Below, piece by piece: positions 27,320 to 38,353 of a stretch of DNA of 64,000 nt. The position numbers and the translations under genes are program-made. This stretch comes from Methylobacterium sp. DB0501 (GTDB taxonomy: Bacteria; Pseudomonadota; Alphaproteobacteria; Rhizobiales; Beijerinckiaceae), in the NCBI RefSeq assembly GCF_011043735.1, contig NZ_JAAKGV010000001.1:1-64000 (forward strand). The letters run 5' to 3'. Position 1 is the stretch's first letter; each line of letters begins with the position of its first letter. Under the pieces are notes generated by a model, which was not told the DNA's origin, did no database searches, and saw nothing but the letters and a program-made list of their open reading frames with translations.

Positions 27320-27547
27320 ATGGATCCCGTTGCTGCGAAGTACATCGGCGCCGGCCTCGCCTGCCTCGGCATGGCGGGCGCCGCCATGGGCCTCGGCAAC
27401 CTGTTCGGCCAGTTCTTCGCCGGCGCCCTGCGCAACCCCTCCGCGGCCGACAGCCAGCGCGCCAACCTGCTCCTCGGCTTCGCGCTGACCGAGGCGCTCG
27501 GCATCTTCTCGCTGCTCGTCGCGCTGCTGCTGCTGTTCGCCGTCTAA
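27320..27547 (+). CDS. atpE: F0F1 ATP synthase subunit c
   Basis: A 75-aa proteolipid of two transmembrane helices joined by the polar loop [13 protein letters not shown]. The proton-carrying acid is Glu58 in [13 protein letters not shown]. The first helix is Gly/Ala-rich ([17 protein letters not shown]), as needed for tight c-ring packing. ATG 27320 has a strong ribosome-binding site (TTAGGAG at 27306-27312), supporting this start over an upstream ATG at 27266. Length and motifs match a proton-type c subunit. Confidence 0.95.
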   Translation: MDPVAAKYIGAGLACLGMAGAAMGLGNLFGQFFAGALRNPSAADSQRANLLLGFALTEALGIFSLLVALLLLFAV

Positions 27548-27582
27548 TCCCGGCGAGGATTACCGAAACGAGGTGGTCCACC

Positions 27583-27618
27583 CGCGCACCGGGCCTTCAC
27601 ACGAGGCTCCGGTGCGCG
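27583..27618 (+). promoter_or_regulatory. Hairpin between atpE and the b' gene
   Basis: CGCGCACCGG (27583-27592) pairs perfectly with CCGGTGCGCG (27609-27618) around a 16-base loop. It may be an mRNA processing or attenuation element separating the highly translated atpE from downstream genes. No T tract follows. Confidence 0.4.
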
Positions 27619-27740
27619 TGCGTTAAGGGCCCCCGACACCTCTTCGTGCAGCCGCCGCCCGCGAGGCGTGGCGGCGCGACGGCCGGCCCGGCCGAGCGCT
27701 CGGAGGGAGCGCTTCGTCTCCCCCACACCCGGACGACACC

Positions 27741-28319
27741 ATGGCGCAGCCACACGCACCCGCCCCCTTGAAGGAGGGGATGATTCACGAGCCGGTCTCC
27801 GAGCATGGCGGCGGCTTCCCGCCGTTCGAGAGCAGCACCTTCGTCGGGCAGATCCTCTGGCTCGCGCTCGCCTTCGGCCTGCTCTACTACCTGATGTCGA
27901 AGATCGCGCTGCCGCAGATCGCCGGCATCCTGCACGACCGGCAGACCCGCCTGTCCGGCGACCTCGATCAGGCGGCCCGCGCCAAGGCCGAGGCCGACAG
28001 CGCCCGCGACACCTACGAGCGCGCCCTGAAGGACGCCCAGGACAAGGCCAAGGGCATCGCCCAGACCACCCGCGAGCAGCTCGCGGCCGAGGCCGAGACC
28101 CGCCGCAAGTCCCTCGAGGCCGACCTGGCGACCAAGCTCGCCGAGGCCGAAGGCCAGATCCGCACCCGCACCGCCACCGCGATGGGCAGCGTGCGCGAGG
28201 TCGCCGCCGACGCCGCGACCGCCATCGTCGAGCGCCTGACCGGCCAGGCGCCGGACCGCGGCGCCGTCGAGGCGGCCTACGACCGCGCGGCCGCGTCGCG
28301 TCCGCAGACCGTGCACTGA
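27741..28319 (+). CDS. F0F1 ATP synthase subunit b'
   Basis: A 192-aa peripheral-stalk subunit. A short N-terminal tail (with GGGFPPFESSTF) leads to one transmembrane helix (about 33-52, QILWLALAFGLLYYLM). A long amphipathic coiled coil follows (LDQAARAKAEADSARDTYER onward). The FVGQ-x-x-W-L pattern just before the helix is typical of the diverged b' copy found in alphaproteobacteria and plastids. It pairs with the b subunit encoded 21 bp downstream to form the b-b' heterodimer. Confidence 0.92.
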   Translation: MAQPHAPAPLKEGMIHEPVSEHGGGFPPFESSTFVGQILWLALAFGLLYYLMSKIALPQIAGILHDRQTRLSGDLDQAARAKAEADSARDTYERALKDAQDKAKGIAQTTREQLAAEAETRRKSLEADLATKLAEAEGQIRTRTATAMGSVREVAADAATAIVERLTGQAPDRGAVEAAYDRAAASRPQTVH

Positions 28320-28340
28320 GCCCCGCAGGAGATCACGACA

Positions 28341-28829
28341 ATGCTGTTCGATGCGGAGTTCTGGGTCGCGGTCGCCTTCGTGGTGTTCTGCGGCATCGCC
28401 TGGAAGATGGGTCTGTTCGACCAGATCATCGGCGGGCTCGACAAGCGCGGCGAGCGCGTGCGCAAGGAGCTCGACGAGGCCCGTCGCCTGCGCGAGGAGG
28501 CCCAAGGCCTGCTGGCGGATTTCAAGCGCCGCCGCGCCGAGGCCGAGCGTGAGGCCGCCGAGATCGTCGCCAACGCCCGCGCCGAGGCCGAAGCCGCCGC
28601 GGCCGAGGGCCATGCCCGCCTGAACGAGTTCGTCGCCCGCCGCACCAAGGCGGCGGAGACCAAGATCGCCCAGGCGGAGGCGCAGGCCGCCGCCGAGGTT
28701 CGGGCCGCCGCGGCGGAAGCCGCCGTGCGGGTCTCCGAGACGATCCTGCGGGAGAAGGTCAGCGGCGACGCCGCCCAGGACCTGATCCGCCGCAGCCTCG
28801 GTGAGGTCCGGACCCGCCTGCGGGCCTGA
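28341..28829 (+). CDS. atpF: F0F1 ATP synthase subunit b
   Basis: A 162-aa peripheral-stalk subunit linking the a/c-ring to F1. An N-terminal transmembrane helix ([20 protein letters not shown]) is followed by a charged, Ala/Glu/Arg-rich coiled coil ([35 protein letters not shown]). The C-terminal motif is [16 protein letters not shown]. It is last in the F0 operon and is followed by a clear terminator. The F1 genes (atpHAGDC) are not in the window and are presumably elsewhere, as usual in this group. Confidence 0.94.
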   Translation: MLFDAEFWVAVAFVVFCGIAWKMGLFDQIIGGLDKRGERVRKELDEARRLREEAQGLLADFKRRRAEAEREAAEIVANARAEAEAAAAEGHARLNEFVARRTKAAETKIAQAEAQAAAEVRAAAAEAAVRVSETILREKVSGDAAQDLIRRSLGEVRTRLRA

Positions 28830-28858
28830 CGCACCCCACAACTTTGGTACAAAGTGAG

Positions 28859-28884
28859 AGCCGCCTTCGGGCGGCTTTCTTATT
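28859..28884 (+). terminator. Rho-independent terminator of the F0 ATP synthase operon
   Basis: AGCCGCC (28859-28865), loop TTCG, GGCGGCT (28870-28876), then a T-rich tail. It lies 30 bp after the atpF stop. Confidence 0.88.
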
Positions 28885-29080
28885 TGGCGGGACGAAACCC
28901 GCACTCGAAAACAACGCAAAGTCCTCGGTTTCGACCACAGGAATAATTTCAAATTACAATGGGATCCCGGCGATCTCGGCCTTGCCAAACATGCATGCGC
29001 TCTACTGGTTTAACGCAAAGAGGTTCGCCCCCGTCCGGTTTCTGTGTCATAGACCGAGGCGAAGCACCGTCGGGCCCGCG

Positions 29081-29338
29081 ATGACCGTCTACTACTTCCA
29101 CTTCCAGTCGGGACGCCGCCTGATCCTCGATCCCGAGGGTGTCGAGCTGCCGAGCCTCGCCGACGCCCTGGAAGTGGCAGCGAAGCTGGCGGCCGGTTTG
29201 CTCGACGATCGTGAAGTCGCCTGCGACTGGAGGCGCAGCGCCTTCCGGGTCGAGGACCAGCACCAGCGCCGCGTCTTCCGCCTGCCGATGGCCTCGGTGC
29301 GCGCGCGCGACAGCCGCAGCCGGGCGCTGCTGAACTAA
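29081..29338 (+). CDS. DUF6894 family small protein
   Basis: An 85-aa protein. It opens MTVYYFHFQSGRRLILDPEGVELPSL, matching the Y-F-H-x-x-x-G...D-x-x-G-x-E-L pattern of DUF6894 proteins, which are small, frequent in Methylobacterium and Bradyrhizobium, and uncharacterised. A central helix (ADALEVAAKLAAGLLDD) and a C-terminal basic segment follow. ATG 29081 fits the family start; the open frame extends further upstream without resemblance. It is a single gene between the atp terminator and fcl. Confidence 0.7.
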   Translation: MTVYYFHFQSGRRLILDPEGVELPSLADALEVAAKLAAGLLDDREVACDWRRSAFRVEDQHQRRVFRLPMASVRARDSRSRALLN

Positions 29339-29518
29339 GTTGCGGCGCGGGTCGCCGACGGCGGCGTCACCCCGGTCTTCCGCGGGCCTGTTCCAAGACC
29401 CATGAAGCGCGGGATCCCCTCTCCAGGCGAGGCCGGGCCTGCCCGGTCTCGCGACGGGGGGTGAGAGAGGGGAGGTTGCCCTCCACCCTTCATGCGAAGG
29501 GATCGAGCGGACCTCGCA

Positions 29519-30520
29519 TCACTCCGCCGCCATCCCATTCGCCTTGAACCACTCGTAGACCCCGCCGATCCCCTCCCGCAACGGGATCCGCGGCGCCCAG
29601 CCCATGTCCCGGAGCCTGTCGGCGCTCATCAGCTTGCGCGGCGTGCCGTCCGGCTTGCTCGGGTCCCGGGCGATCCGCCCGCGGAAACCGACGACCTCGG
29701 CGACGAGTTCGGCGAGGTCGTAGATCGCGATGTCGGTGCCGGACCCGACATTGACGTGCCCCTCGCCGGAATAGGTCTTGAGCAGGAACACCAGCGCGTC
29801 GGCGCAATCGTCGACGTGGAGGAATTCCCGCCGCGGCGAGCCGGTGCCCCAGATCACCAGCTCGTCGTCGCCCCGCAGCTTGGCCTCGTGCGCCTTGCGG
29901 ATCAGGGCCGGCAGGACGTGGCTGCTGGTCAGGTCGAAATTGTCCTCCGGCCCGTAGAGGTTGGTTGGCATCGCCGCGATGAAGTCGCAGCCGTGCTGGC
30001 GGCGATAGGCCTGGGCGAGCTTGATCCCGGCGATCTTGGCGACGGCGTACCACTCGTTCGTTGGTTCGAGCGGGCCGGTCATGAGGGCGTCCTCGACGAT
30101 CGGCTGGTCCGCGAATTTCGGGTAGATGCAGCTCGATCCGAGGAAGAGCAGCTTCTCCACGCCGGTGCGGCGGGCCGCCTCGACGACGTTCGCCTCGATC
30201 ATCAGGTTGTCGTACAGGAAATCGGCCGGGTAGGTGTCGTTGGCCAGGATCCCGCCGACCTTGGCGGCGGCGAGCACGATCGCGTGGGCCTTCGCCTGCG
30301 CCAGCCAGGCCTCGGTCTCGGCCTGGCGTGACAGGTCGACGGCGCGGCGGTCGGCGGTGAGGACGTCGCAGCCCTCGCGCGCGAGCCGGCGCACGACCGC
30401 GCTCCCGACCATGCCGCGATGACCGGCGACCCAGACGCGCTTGCCCGCGAGCGGGTAGAGGACGTCGTGCGGCAAAGCTTCACTCGGCATCATCTCACTC
30501 GACATCATTTCGCCCGGCAT
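29519..30520 (-). CDS. fcl: GDP-L-fucose synthase
   Basis: A 333-aa short-chain dehydrogenase/epimerase that converts GDP-4-keto-6-deoxymannose to GDP-L-fucose with NADPH. The Rossmann motif GHRGMVGSA is at 33-41, SSCIYP at 129-134, and the catalytic Tyr158-Lys162 pair in YAVAK. Further family blocks are [14 protein letters not shown] and [13 protein letters not shown]. The start overlaps the end of gmd by 26 bp. Several in-frame ATGs (30520, 30508, 30493, 30490) make the exact N-terminus uncertain. With gmd it forms the two-step GDP-fucose pathway for polysaccharide decoration. Confidence 0.93.
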   Translation of the reverse strand: MPGEMMSSEMMPSEALPHDVLYPLAGKRVWVAGHRGMVGSAVVRRLAREGCDVLTADRRAVDLSRQAETEAWLAQAKAHAIVLAAAKVGGILANDTYPADFLYDNLMIEANVVEAARRTGVEKLLFLGSSCIYPKFADQPIVEDALMTGPLEPTNEWYAVAKIAGIKLAQAYRRQHGCDFIAAMPTNLYGPEDNFDLTSSHVLPALIRKAHEAKLRGDDELVIWGTGSPRREFLHVDDCADALVFLLKTYSGEGHVNVGSGTDIAIYDLAELVAEVVGFRGRIARDPSKPDGTPRKLMSADRLRDMGWAPRIPLREGIGGVYEWFKANGMAAE

Positions 30521-31586
30521 GGGCGCGCTGCTCCCGGGCGACCGTCGCGAGGTCGTGGCGCACCATCTCGGCGCAGAGTTCCCGCCATGTCGTGTCGTGG
30601 GTCCAGCCGAGCTTCTCGCGCGCCTTGGTCGGATCGCCGATCAGCAGGTCGACCTCGGTCGGCCGGAAGTAGCGCGGATCGACCTCGACGAGGACCCGTC
30701 CGGTCCGGGCGCACCGCGCCCGCTCCTCGACGCCGTGGCCCGACCAGTCGAGGGCGATGTCGGCCTCCGCGAAGGCGGCGGTGACGAAGTCGCGCACTAG
30801 GGTCGTCTCGCCGGTCGCCAGCACGTAGTCGTCCGGCGTGTCCTGCTGCAGCATCATCCACATGCCGCGGGCATATTCGCGGGCATGGCCCCAGTCGCGG
30901 CGGGCGTCGAGGTTGCCGAGATAGAGCGTGTCCTGGAGCCCGTGCCGGATCGCCGCCACCGCGCGGGTGATCTTGCGGGTCACGAAGGTCTCGCCCCGCA
31001 GCGGGCTCTCGTGGTTGAACAGGATGCCGTTCGAGGCGTGCATGCCGTAGGCCTCGCGGTAGTTCACCACGATCCAGTAGGCGTAGAGCTTGGCCGCCGC
31101 GTAGGGGCTGCGGGGATAGAACGGCGTCGTCTCGCTCTGCGGCACCTGCTGGACGAGGCCGTACAGCTCCGAGGTCGAGGCCTGGTAGAAGCGCGTCTTC
31201 GCGGTGAGACCGAGGATACGGATCGCCTCCAGGATCCGCAGCGTGCCGAGCCCGTCGGCATTGGCGGTGTATTCCGGCGTCTCGAAGCTGACCTGGACGT
31301 GGCTCTGCGCCGCGAGATTGTAGATCTCGTCCGGCTGGACCTGCTGGATCACCCGGATCAGGTTCGTCGAATCGGTCATGTCGCCGTAATGGAGCACGAA
31401 GCGCTGATCGAGGACGTGCGGATCCTGGTACAGGTGCTCGATCCGCCCGGTGTTGAACGACGACGAGCGGCGCTTGATGCCGTGAACGACGTAGCCCTTC
31501 TGCAGCAGGATCTCCGACAGGTAGGCCCCGTCCTGCCCCGTCACGCCGGTGATCAAGGCAACTTTCTTCGATCGATCGATTGTCAT
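30495..31586 (-). CDS. gmd: GDP-mannose 4,6-dehydratase
   Basis: A 363-aa NADP-dependent dehydratase making GDP-4-keto-6-deoxymannose from GDP-mannose. Cofactor motif GVTGQDG is at residues 14-20, with the [15 protein letters not shown] segment after it. The active site includes STSELYG and Tyr162-Lys166 in YAAAK. The substrate-binding block is [16 protein letters not shown] and [13 protein letters not shown]. It is upstream of and overlaps fcl, so the pair is translationally linked. Downstream glycosyltransferases are not adjacent. Confidence 0.95.
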   Translation of the reverse strand: MTIDRSKKVALITGVTGQDGAYLSEILLQKGYVVHGIKRRSSSFNTGRIEHLYQDPHVLDQRFVLHYGDMTDSTNLIRVIQQVQPDEIYNLAAQSHVQVSFETPEYTANADGLGTLRILEAIRILGLTAKTRFYQASTSELYGLVQQVPQSETTPFYPRSPYAAAKLYAYWIVVNYREAYGMHASNGILFNHESPLRGETFVTRKITRAVAAIRHGLQDTLYLGNLDARRDWGHAREYARGMWMMLQQDTPDDYVLATGETTLVRDFVTAAFAEADIALDWSGHGVEERARCARTGRVLVEVDPRYFRPTEVDLLIGDPTKAREKLGWTHDTTWRELCAEMVRHDLATVAREQRAHAGRNDVE

Positions 31587-31925
31587 CGGCCGCCCATGAG
31601 AATTACGTACGTATTGACGTAATCATACCGGACGCGCGACTTCGGTGGCAATCGGATCGGGCAGTTATGATGGGCATGATTCCTGGAATCGTCGAAACCG
31701 TCAACGATCAGGAAAGATCAAGCCTGAATTCCTCGACATCGGTACTCTGCACGAATGCGGCACCCGGCCGCGCCGGGAGTCGGGGCAACCCCGATCGGGG
31801 CCGGCCGAACGGACCTCCGCCGGAGCTGGTCCCCACCGCTCATTCCGGGGCCGCGCAACGGAGCCCGGAATGAGCGGTGGATCTGCACTCCGTCCACGAC
31901 GCCGCTCAAGCAGCGCGTCCGCCCA
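31587..31925. other. Gap between gmd and ldtR with a palindromic repeat
   Basis: This 339-bp gap holds the gmd promoter (an AT-richer patch near 31590-31740) and a repeat at 31833-31880. No coding gene is supported. Confidence 0.5.
31833..31880. repeat. Dispersed palindromic repeat, family B, copy 1
   Basis: CCACCGCTCATTCCGGG (31833-31849) is the perfect reverse complement of 31864-31880. Its core GGGGCCGCG..GGAGCCCGG is shared with the hairpin at 46210-46262, though the outer arms differ. It sits just after the stop side of ldtR and could also terminate transcription. Confidence 0.6.
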
Positions 31926-32441
31926 TCAGAGCCGGTAGCGGATCTGGTCGGTCCAGAAGCGCTCGAGGCGGGCGAGCGCCAGGTTGAGCCGGCCGAAATC
32001 GTCCTCGGAGATGCCGCCGATCGGCTGGATCGTCTTGGCGTGCTTGTCGTAGAGCCCGCGGACGATCTCGTGGACCTCGCGGCCCTTGTCGGTGAGGCTG
32101 ATGCGAACCGAACGGCGGTCGGTCTTCGAGCGGGCGTGGTGCAGGTAACCGGTCTCGACCAGCTTCTTGACGTTGTACGAGACGTTGGAGCCCAGGTAGT
32201 AGCCGCGGGTGCGCAGCTCGCTCGCGGTCAGCTCCTTGTCGCCGATGTTGTAGAGCAGCAGCGCCTGGACGCTGTTGACGTCCTCGCGGCCGCGGCGCTC
32301 GAACTCGTCCTTGATCACGTCGAGGAGCCGGCGGTGCAGGCGCTCGACCAGGTGCAGGGCCTCGAGGTAGTGGGGGCGCACGGCGGTCTCGGTCTCGGGA
32401 GCGGAGATCGTCTGCGCCACCTTCGTCGCCTGGGTCTTCAT
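31926..32441 (-). CDS. ldtR: MarR-family winged-helix regulator, LdtR-like
   Basis: A 171-aa MarR-family repressor or activator. The winged helix-turn-helix covers about residues 55-120: SVQALLLYNIGDKELTASEL, YYLGSNVSYNVKKLVETG, HHARSKTDRRSVRISLTDKG. The flanking helices form the dimer interface. The sequence closely follows LdtR of Liberibacter and rhizobia, which controls an L,D-transpeptidase and envelope genes; the symbol rests on that remembered similarity. The downstream neighbour DUF6163 and the nearby hemB, RDD and bpt genes match a conserved rhizobial block. A palindromic repeat lies beyond its stop. Confidence 0.8.
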   Translation of the reverse strand: MKTQATKVAQTISAPETETAVRPHYLEALHLVERLHRRLLDVIKDEFERRGREDVNSVQALLLYNIGDKELTASELRTRGYYLGSNVSYNVKKLVETGYLHHARSKTDRRSVRISLTDKGREVHEIVRGLYDKHAKTIQPIGGISEDDFGRLNLALARLERFWTDQIRYRL

Positions 32442-32614
32442 CGGAACGCCTCACTCTGTACGGGGGTGCTCGGCGGTGTGTCCCGCTCCGCTTATGAGTT
32501 CAAATTAGGTGGGCCCCGTGAATGTGAGTTTAAACGACAGGATAAATTCTCGATTTACCTCTGTCGGTAAACCGAAGATGAACCTGATCGTTCACTTTCG
32601 AGAAAGGTTGAGGA

Positions 32615-33076
32615 TCAGCGTAGTTCGCGCGAGGCCAGCCAGGACACGGTGAAGTAGACCAGGATGATCATGCCGTCGAACGCGAGGCTCGGGATCGACA
32701 TCGGCAGGAGCTGCGGCGTCAGCAGCGCGAGCACGATCGCCGAGGTGGCGGCGAGCAGCCAGACCACCCCGCCCCAGGCGGTGGCGAGCCACAGGCCTAC
32801 CGCCGCCAGGAGGTTGATGACGCCGAAATAGACGATCACCGCCTGCCGGCCGATCGGCGCGGTCTCGAACGGCGCGGCGTTGGGGCGGGCGCCGAGGATC
32901 TCGGCCCAGGCGCTCAGGCCCTTGACCATCCAGACCACGGCGACGACCCGCATCAGCCAGACCAGCACCACGTCCCAGCGCGTCTCGGGCCGCGGGGCCC
33001 GGCGCTCGATGCGGTCGGCCGCCTCGTCGGGGCCGGCCCGCCGGGGGCCGCCCCGGACCTTGCTGAGCGAGCGCAT
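32615..33076 (-). CDS. DUF6163 family membrane protein
   Basis: A 153-aa integral membrane protein. After a basic N-terminus (about 35 residues) four hydrophobic helices are visible (about 38-58, 77-97, 98-118 and 127-147). They include VWLMRVVAVVWMVKGLSAWAE and GVINLLAAVGLWLATAWGGV. This matches the DUF6163 family of Rhizobiales, function unknown. ATG 33076 lies 2 bp after the stop of the upstream hydrolase gene, indicating one operon. It precedes ldtR on the same strand. Confidence 0.7.
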   Translation of the reverse strand: MRSLSKVRGGPRRAGPDEAADRIERRAPRPETRWDVVLVWLMRVVAVVWMVKGLSAWAEILGARPNAAPFETAPIGRQAVIVYFGVINLLAAVGLWLATAWGGVVWLLAATSAIVLALLTPQLLPMSIPSLAFDGMIILVYFTVSWLASRELR

Positions 33077-33078
33077 GG

Positions 33079-34137
33079 TCAGGTGAAGCTCGGCTCGCCG
33101 GCCATCGGCGCGAAATGGGCCTCGACGTCGTCGGGCTTCACCGCCTCCAGGGTAGCGGGCTGCCAGTCGGGCGTCCCGTCGCGGTCGATCAGCACCGAGC
33201 GCACGCCCTCGTAGAAGTCGTGCCCGCGCAGGATCCGGCACAGGATGCGGTATTCGAGCCGCATCGCCTCCGGGAAGGACAGCGACGCGCCCCGGCGCAT
33301 CTGGGCGAGCGCCAGGGCGAGGCTCGTGGGCGAGCGGGTGCGGATCGTCGCGGCGGTCGTTTTCGCGAAGTCGGAGCCGTCGGCATCGAGGCGCGCCAGC
33401 ACCTCGGGTACGCTGTCGGCCGAGAAGCAGGCCTCGATCAAGGGCCGCTCGGCATGGCGCGGACCGGGGGCCGGGGTCTCGGAGGTGCCTGTCGTCTGCG
33501 GGCCGATCGCCGCCTCGACCGGTCCGCCCTCGCTGAGCGCGTCGCGGATCGCGGGAAAGCGCGCGGCGGGGGCCGCGTGGGTGGCCAGCCCGAAGGCGAG
33601 GACGTCGCCCTGGCCGATCCGCTCGCCGGTGAGCGCGAGATAGGTGCCGACGAAGCCGGGCAGGCGCGGCAGGGCGTAGGTGGCGCCGACATCGGGGAAG
33701 AAGCCGATCCCGGTCTCAGGCATCGCGAAGGTGGTGCGCTCCGCCGCGACCCGGTGCGAGCCGTGCAGCGACACGCCGACGCCGCCGCCCATCACGATGC
33801 CGTCGATCAGCGCGATGTAGGGCTTCGGGTAGCGCCGGATCAGCGCGTTGAGCTCGTACTCCTCGCGAAAGAAGGTCTCGGCTTCCGCGTATCGCCCCGC
33901 CCTCCCCTCCTCGTGGATGCGGCGGATGTCGCCGCCGGCGCAGAAGGCGCGCTCGCCGGCGCCCTGCACCACCACCCGGGTCACCGCCGGATCCGCCGCC
34001 CAGTCGTCGAGGGCCCGGCGCAGGGCGCGCACCATCTCGAGGTTGAGGGCGTTGAGCGCCTTCGGCCGGTTGAGGGTGATGATCCCGGCAGCAGACTGCC
34101 GCTCGCGCAGGACCGCGCCGTCCGCCATCTCGCCCAT
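33079..34137 (-). CDS. 3-hydroxyisobutyryl-CoA hydrolase (enoyl-CoA hydratase family)
   Basis: A 352-aa crotonase-fold protein probably acting in valine breakdown, releasing CoA from 3-hydroxyisobutyryl-CoA. The fold signatures are ITLNRPKALNALNLEMV, AFCAGGDIRRIHEEGR (oxyanion loop), IDGIVMGGGVGVSLHGSHRV and FAMPETGIGFFPDVGATYAL. The FPDVGA block and C-terminal RGHDFYEGVRSVLIDRDGTPDW separate it from ordinary enoyl-CoA hydratases (about 260 aa). A start at ATG 34128 is equally possible. It is divergent from hemB. Confidence 0.9.
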   Translation of the reverse strand: MGEMADGAVLRERQSAAGIITLNRPKALNALNLEMVRALRRALDDWAADPAVTRVVVQGAGERAFCAGGDIRRIHEEGRAGRYAEAETFFREEYELNALIRRYPKPYIALIDGIVMGGGVGVSLHGSHRVAAERTTFAMPETGIGFFPDVGATYALPRLPGFVGTYLALTGERIGQGDVLAFGLATHAAPAARFPAIRDALSEGGPVEAAIGPQTTGTSETPAPGPRHAERPLIEACFSADSVPEVLARLDADGSDFAKTTAATIRTRSPTSLALALAQMRRGASLSFPEAMRLEYRILCRILRGHDFYEGVRSVLIDRDGTPDWQPATLEAVKPDDVEAHFAPMAGEPSFT

Positions 34138-34159
34138 CGTGCCGTCCCTCCAAGGTTAA

Positions 34160-35823
<1,664 letters not shown>

Positions 35824-35873
35824 CGCGGGACGGGGCGGGCTCTATGGTGCCGCGAGCCCCGGAGAGCCCACGC

Positions 35874-37115
35874 GTGAGCCAGCCCTACGCCATCACCCCG
35901 GACGACGTGGTCCGGGCCTCGCACACCATCCGCGGCCACGTGCTGCGCACGCCGCTGGTGCCGGCGCCGCGCCTCTCCGAACTCACCGGGGCGCGGGTTC
36001 TGGTCAAGCACGAGAACATGCAGGCGACCGGCGCGTTCAAGGAGCGCGGCGCGGTCAACCGCCTGAACGCCCTGACGGCACCCGAGCGCCGCCGCGGCGT
36101 GGTGGCGATGTCGGCCGGCAACCACGCGCAAGCCGTGGCCTACCACGCCCACCGTCTCGGCATCCCGGCCACCATCGTGATGCCGGCGACGACGCCGCTG
36201 GTGAAGGTCGAAAACACCCGCGCCCACGGTGCCACGGTGGTCCTGGAGGGCGAGACCCTGGTCGAATCGGCGGCTTGCGTCGACCGGCTCGTCGCGGCGC
36301 ACGGCTTCGTCCTGGTCCACCCCTACGACGATCCCCTGGTGATGGCCGGACAGGGCACCATCGCGCTGGAAATGCTGGAGGACGCCCCCGACCTCGACTG
36401 CCTGGTGGTGCCGATCGGCGGCGGCGGGCTGATGAGCGGCATCGCGATGGCGGCGAGCCTAAGGCCGCGGGTCGGGCTCTACGGCGTCGAGGCCGCGCTC
36501 TATCCCTCCTTCCTCAACGCCATCGACGGCCAGGACCGGCCGATCGGCGGGCCAACGCTCGCCGAGGGCATCGCCGTCAAGACCGTCGGGCGCCTGACCC
36601 TGCCGATCATCCGCGACATGGTGCGCGAGATCGTCCTCGTCGACGAGCCGCAGATCGAGCGGGCGGTGCACGATTACGCCACGCTCCAGCGCAGCCTCGC
36701 GGAAGGCGCGGGTGCGGCCGGCCTCGCGGCCCTGCTCGCCCGGCCCGATCTCTTTTCCGGCCGCACGGTGGGCCTGGTGCTCTGCGGCGGCAACATCGAC
36801 GCGCGGCTGCTGGCCTCCGTGATGGTGCGCGAACTGGAGCGCGAGGACCGCATCATCTCGTTCCGGATGACCGCGAGCGACCGGCCCGGCGTGCTCGGCC
36901 GGGTCGCCGGGCGCCTCGGCGAGCTCGGGGCCAATATCCTGGAGGTCTCGCATGGCCGCCTGCACCTCGACGTACCGGCCAAAAGCGTCTCGATCGACGT
37001 GACGATCGAGACCCGCGGCCCCGGCCACACCGCCGAGATTCTCGACACCCTGCGCCGGGAAGGGCTGGAGCCGCGGCGGATCGGGTCGGTCGGCACGGCG
37101 GCGACGGGGGGCTGA
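35874..37115 (+). CDS. Threonine ammonia-lyase with C-terminal ACT domain
   Basis: A 413-aa PLP enzyme converting threonine to 2-oxobutyrate. The cofactor lysine is Lys56 in ATGAFKERGA. The phosphate-binding loop is PIGGGGLMSG, with SAGNHAQAVAYHAHRLGIP ahead of it. An ACT domain (RIISFRMTASDRPGVLGRVAG, ANILEVSHGR) ends the protein, as in the catabolic or short biosynthetic form. I chose GTG 35874 because GGAGAG lies 7 bp upstream; ATG 35844 is also in frame. It is convergent with the SphA-like gene. Confidence 0.9.
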   Translation: MSQPYAITPDDVVRASHTIRGHVLRTPLVPAPRLSELTGARVLVKHENMQATGAFKERGAVNRLNALTAPERRRGVVAMSAGNHAQAVAYHAHRLGIPATIVMPATTPLVKVENTRAHGATVVLEGETLVESAACVDRLVAAHGFVLVHPYDDPLVMAGQGTIALEMLEDAPDLDCLVVPIGGGGLMSGIAMAASLRPRVGLYGVEAALYPSFLNAIDGQDRPIGGPTLAEGIAVKTVGRLTLPIIRDMVREIVLVDEPQIERAVHDYATLQRSLAEGAGAAGLAALLARPDLFSGRTVGLVLCGGNIDARLLASVMVRELEREDRIISFRMTASDRPGVLGRVAGRLGELGANILEVSHGRLHLDVPAKSVSIDVTIETRGPGHTAEILDTLRREGLEPRRIGSVGTAATGG

Positions 37116-37131
37116 CCCCGTCGCCGGCGGC

Positions 37132-38106
37132 TCAGCGCGACTGCTCGCGCGTCACCAGGGTGCGGCCGGGCGCCGCCTCCTGCTTGTCCTGGTAGAGCGG
37201 GATCACGGCCCTGAGCCAGGCCCGGGTATCGCGGCCGCCGTAATTGCGGTCGATCACGTCGCGGGTGACGAAGGCCTGGAGGTTCACCGGCCCGAAATTG
37301 TACCCGACGAGCCCCCCGACCGCGATCTGCCCCTGGGAGCGGGTGCCCGCGACGCCGGTCGGCAGGTCGGTCGAGGCGAAGGCCACCGCCCCGACCTGCC
37401 ACTTGCCGAATTTCTTCGTCGCGGTCAGGTCGAGGTTCATGTAGTCGGGATAGGTCGCCACCCCGGCCGGCGGCCGGTCGCCGAGGAAGTGGCCGTAGAA
37501 CAGGTGGCCGGTCAGGTTCCAGTCGTTGCCGACGTAGCTGAGCGCGAAGCGGTGGGTCAGCGACGGGGCCTGCGTGGTGATGCCGGTCCGGCTCGGGAAA
37601 TAGCCGCCGAGCAGGTAGCTGAAGCCGACATCGCCGCCGAGATCCCAGGCGAGCTGGCCGGCGAGCAGCGGCTGGCCGACACCGCTCTGCCAGGCACGGT
37701 CCTGCGGACCGATCGCCGAGTACGGGATGCCGGCGAAGAGCTGCACCCGCCCGCCGAGCAGATCCCACGGGGTCGCCCAGGCAAGCGTCATGGTGTTGAC
37801 GTTGAGGGGCAGCGCGCCGGAAGCGGTGTCGCGGACGCCGAAATTCGACGCGGTGATGAGATAGAGGCCGTGCGGAATCTGCGCGCCGACCGGAAGGCCG
37901 ACCGATTGCCCGGGCTGGGCGGCGGAGCCGGCGAGAGCCGCGCCGGAGCCGGCGAGGAACGCCCCGGAGGCGAGGAAAGCCGCCGCGAGGGTGCGCCGCC
38001 GTGGGCCGCGCCTGCCGCCCTCCCGACGATCACCCGTTCGCAGCGGACCGATGCTCGCGCCCATCCGGCGGTCCCGTCGCCGGGCCGTCCCATGCGGCAT
38101 GTCCAT
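37132..38106 (-). CDS. SphA / phenol-degradation MetA-like outer-membrane protein
   Basis: A 324-aa exported protein. An unusually long basic N-terminus (RRRDRRMG, RREGGRRGPRRR) precedes a hydrophobic signal core (TLAAAFLASGAFLAG), with cleavage near ALA-GS. The mature part has alternating beta-strand pattern and the blocks LPVGAQIPHGLYLIT and WDLGGDVGFSYLLGGYFPS of the SphA/Phenol_MetA_deg family. These are thought to be beta-barrels for uptake of hydrophobic compounds. ATG 38106 has a strong ribosome-binding site (GGGAGGAAGG). The extended charged leader is odd and could indicate a later start. Confidence 0.72.
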   Translation of the reverse strand: MDMPHGTARRRDRRMGASIGPLRTGDRREGGRRGPRRRTLAAAFLASGAFLAGSGAALAGSAAQPGQSVGLPVGAQIPHGLYLITASNFGVRDTASGALPLNVNTMTLAWATPWDLLGGRVQLFAGIPYSAIGPQDRAWQSGVGQPLLAGQLAWDLGGDVGFSYLLGGYFPSRTGITTQAPSLTHRFALSYVGNDWNLTGHLFYGHFLGDRPPAGVATYPDYMNLDLTATKKFGKWQVGAVAFASTDLPTGVAGTRSQGQIAVGGLVGYNFGPVNLQAFVTRDVIDRNYGGRDTRAWLRAVIPLYQDKQEAAPGRTLVTREQSR

Positions 38107-38353
38107 GCCTTCCTCCCTCGATGTCGTCGGCGGCGCTCGCGACGCGACGATTTTCTGAGATTTTTGACTCTGCTTATCGATAGACCTCCACTCGCACAAT
38201 TTAGTGCTTGAGCGAGCGGAGAGATCAAAAAATCCAATTTTAAAATTACTTAGAAGGTCGGGTGCGGTGGCGACGCAAGACGGAGCATGACTTTGCTGCC
38301 GACGCAACGGGGACAGGCACGAGCCCCGGCCTCTCCCCGCGGGCGCCCCTTCC

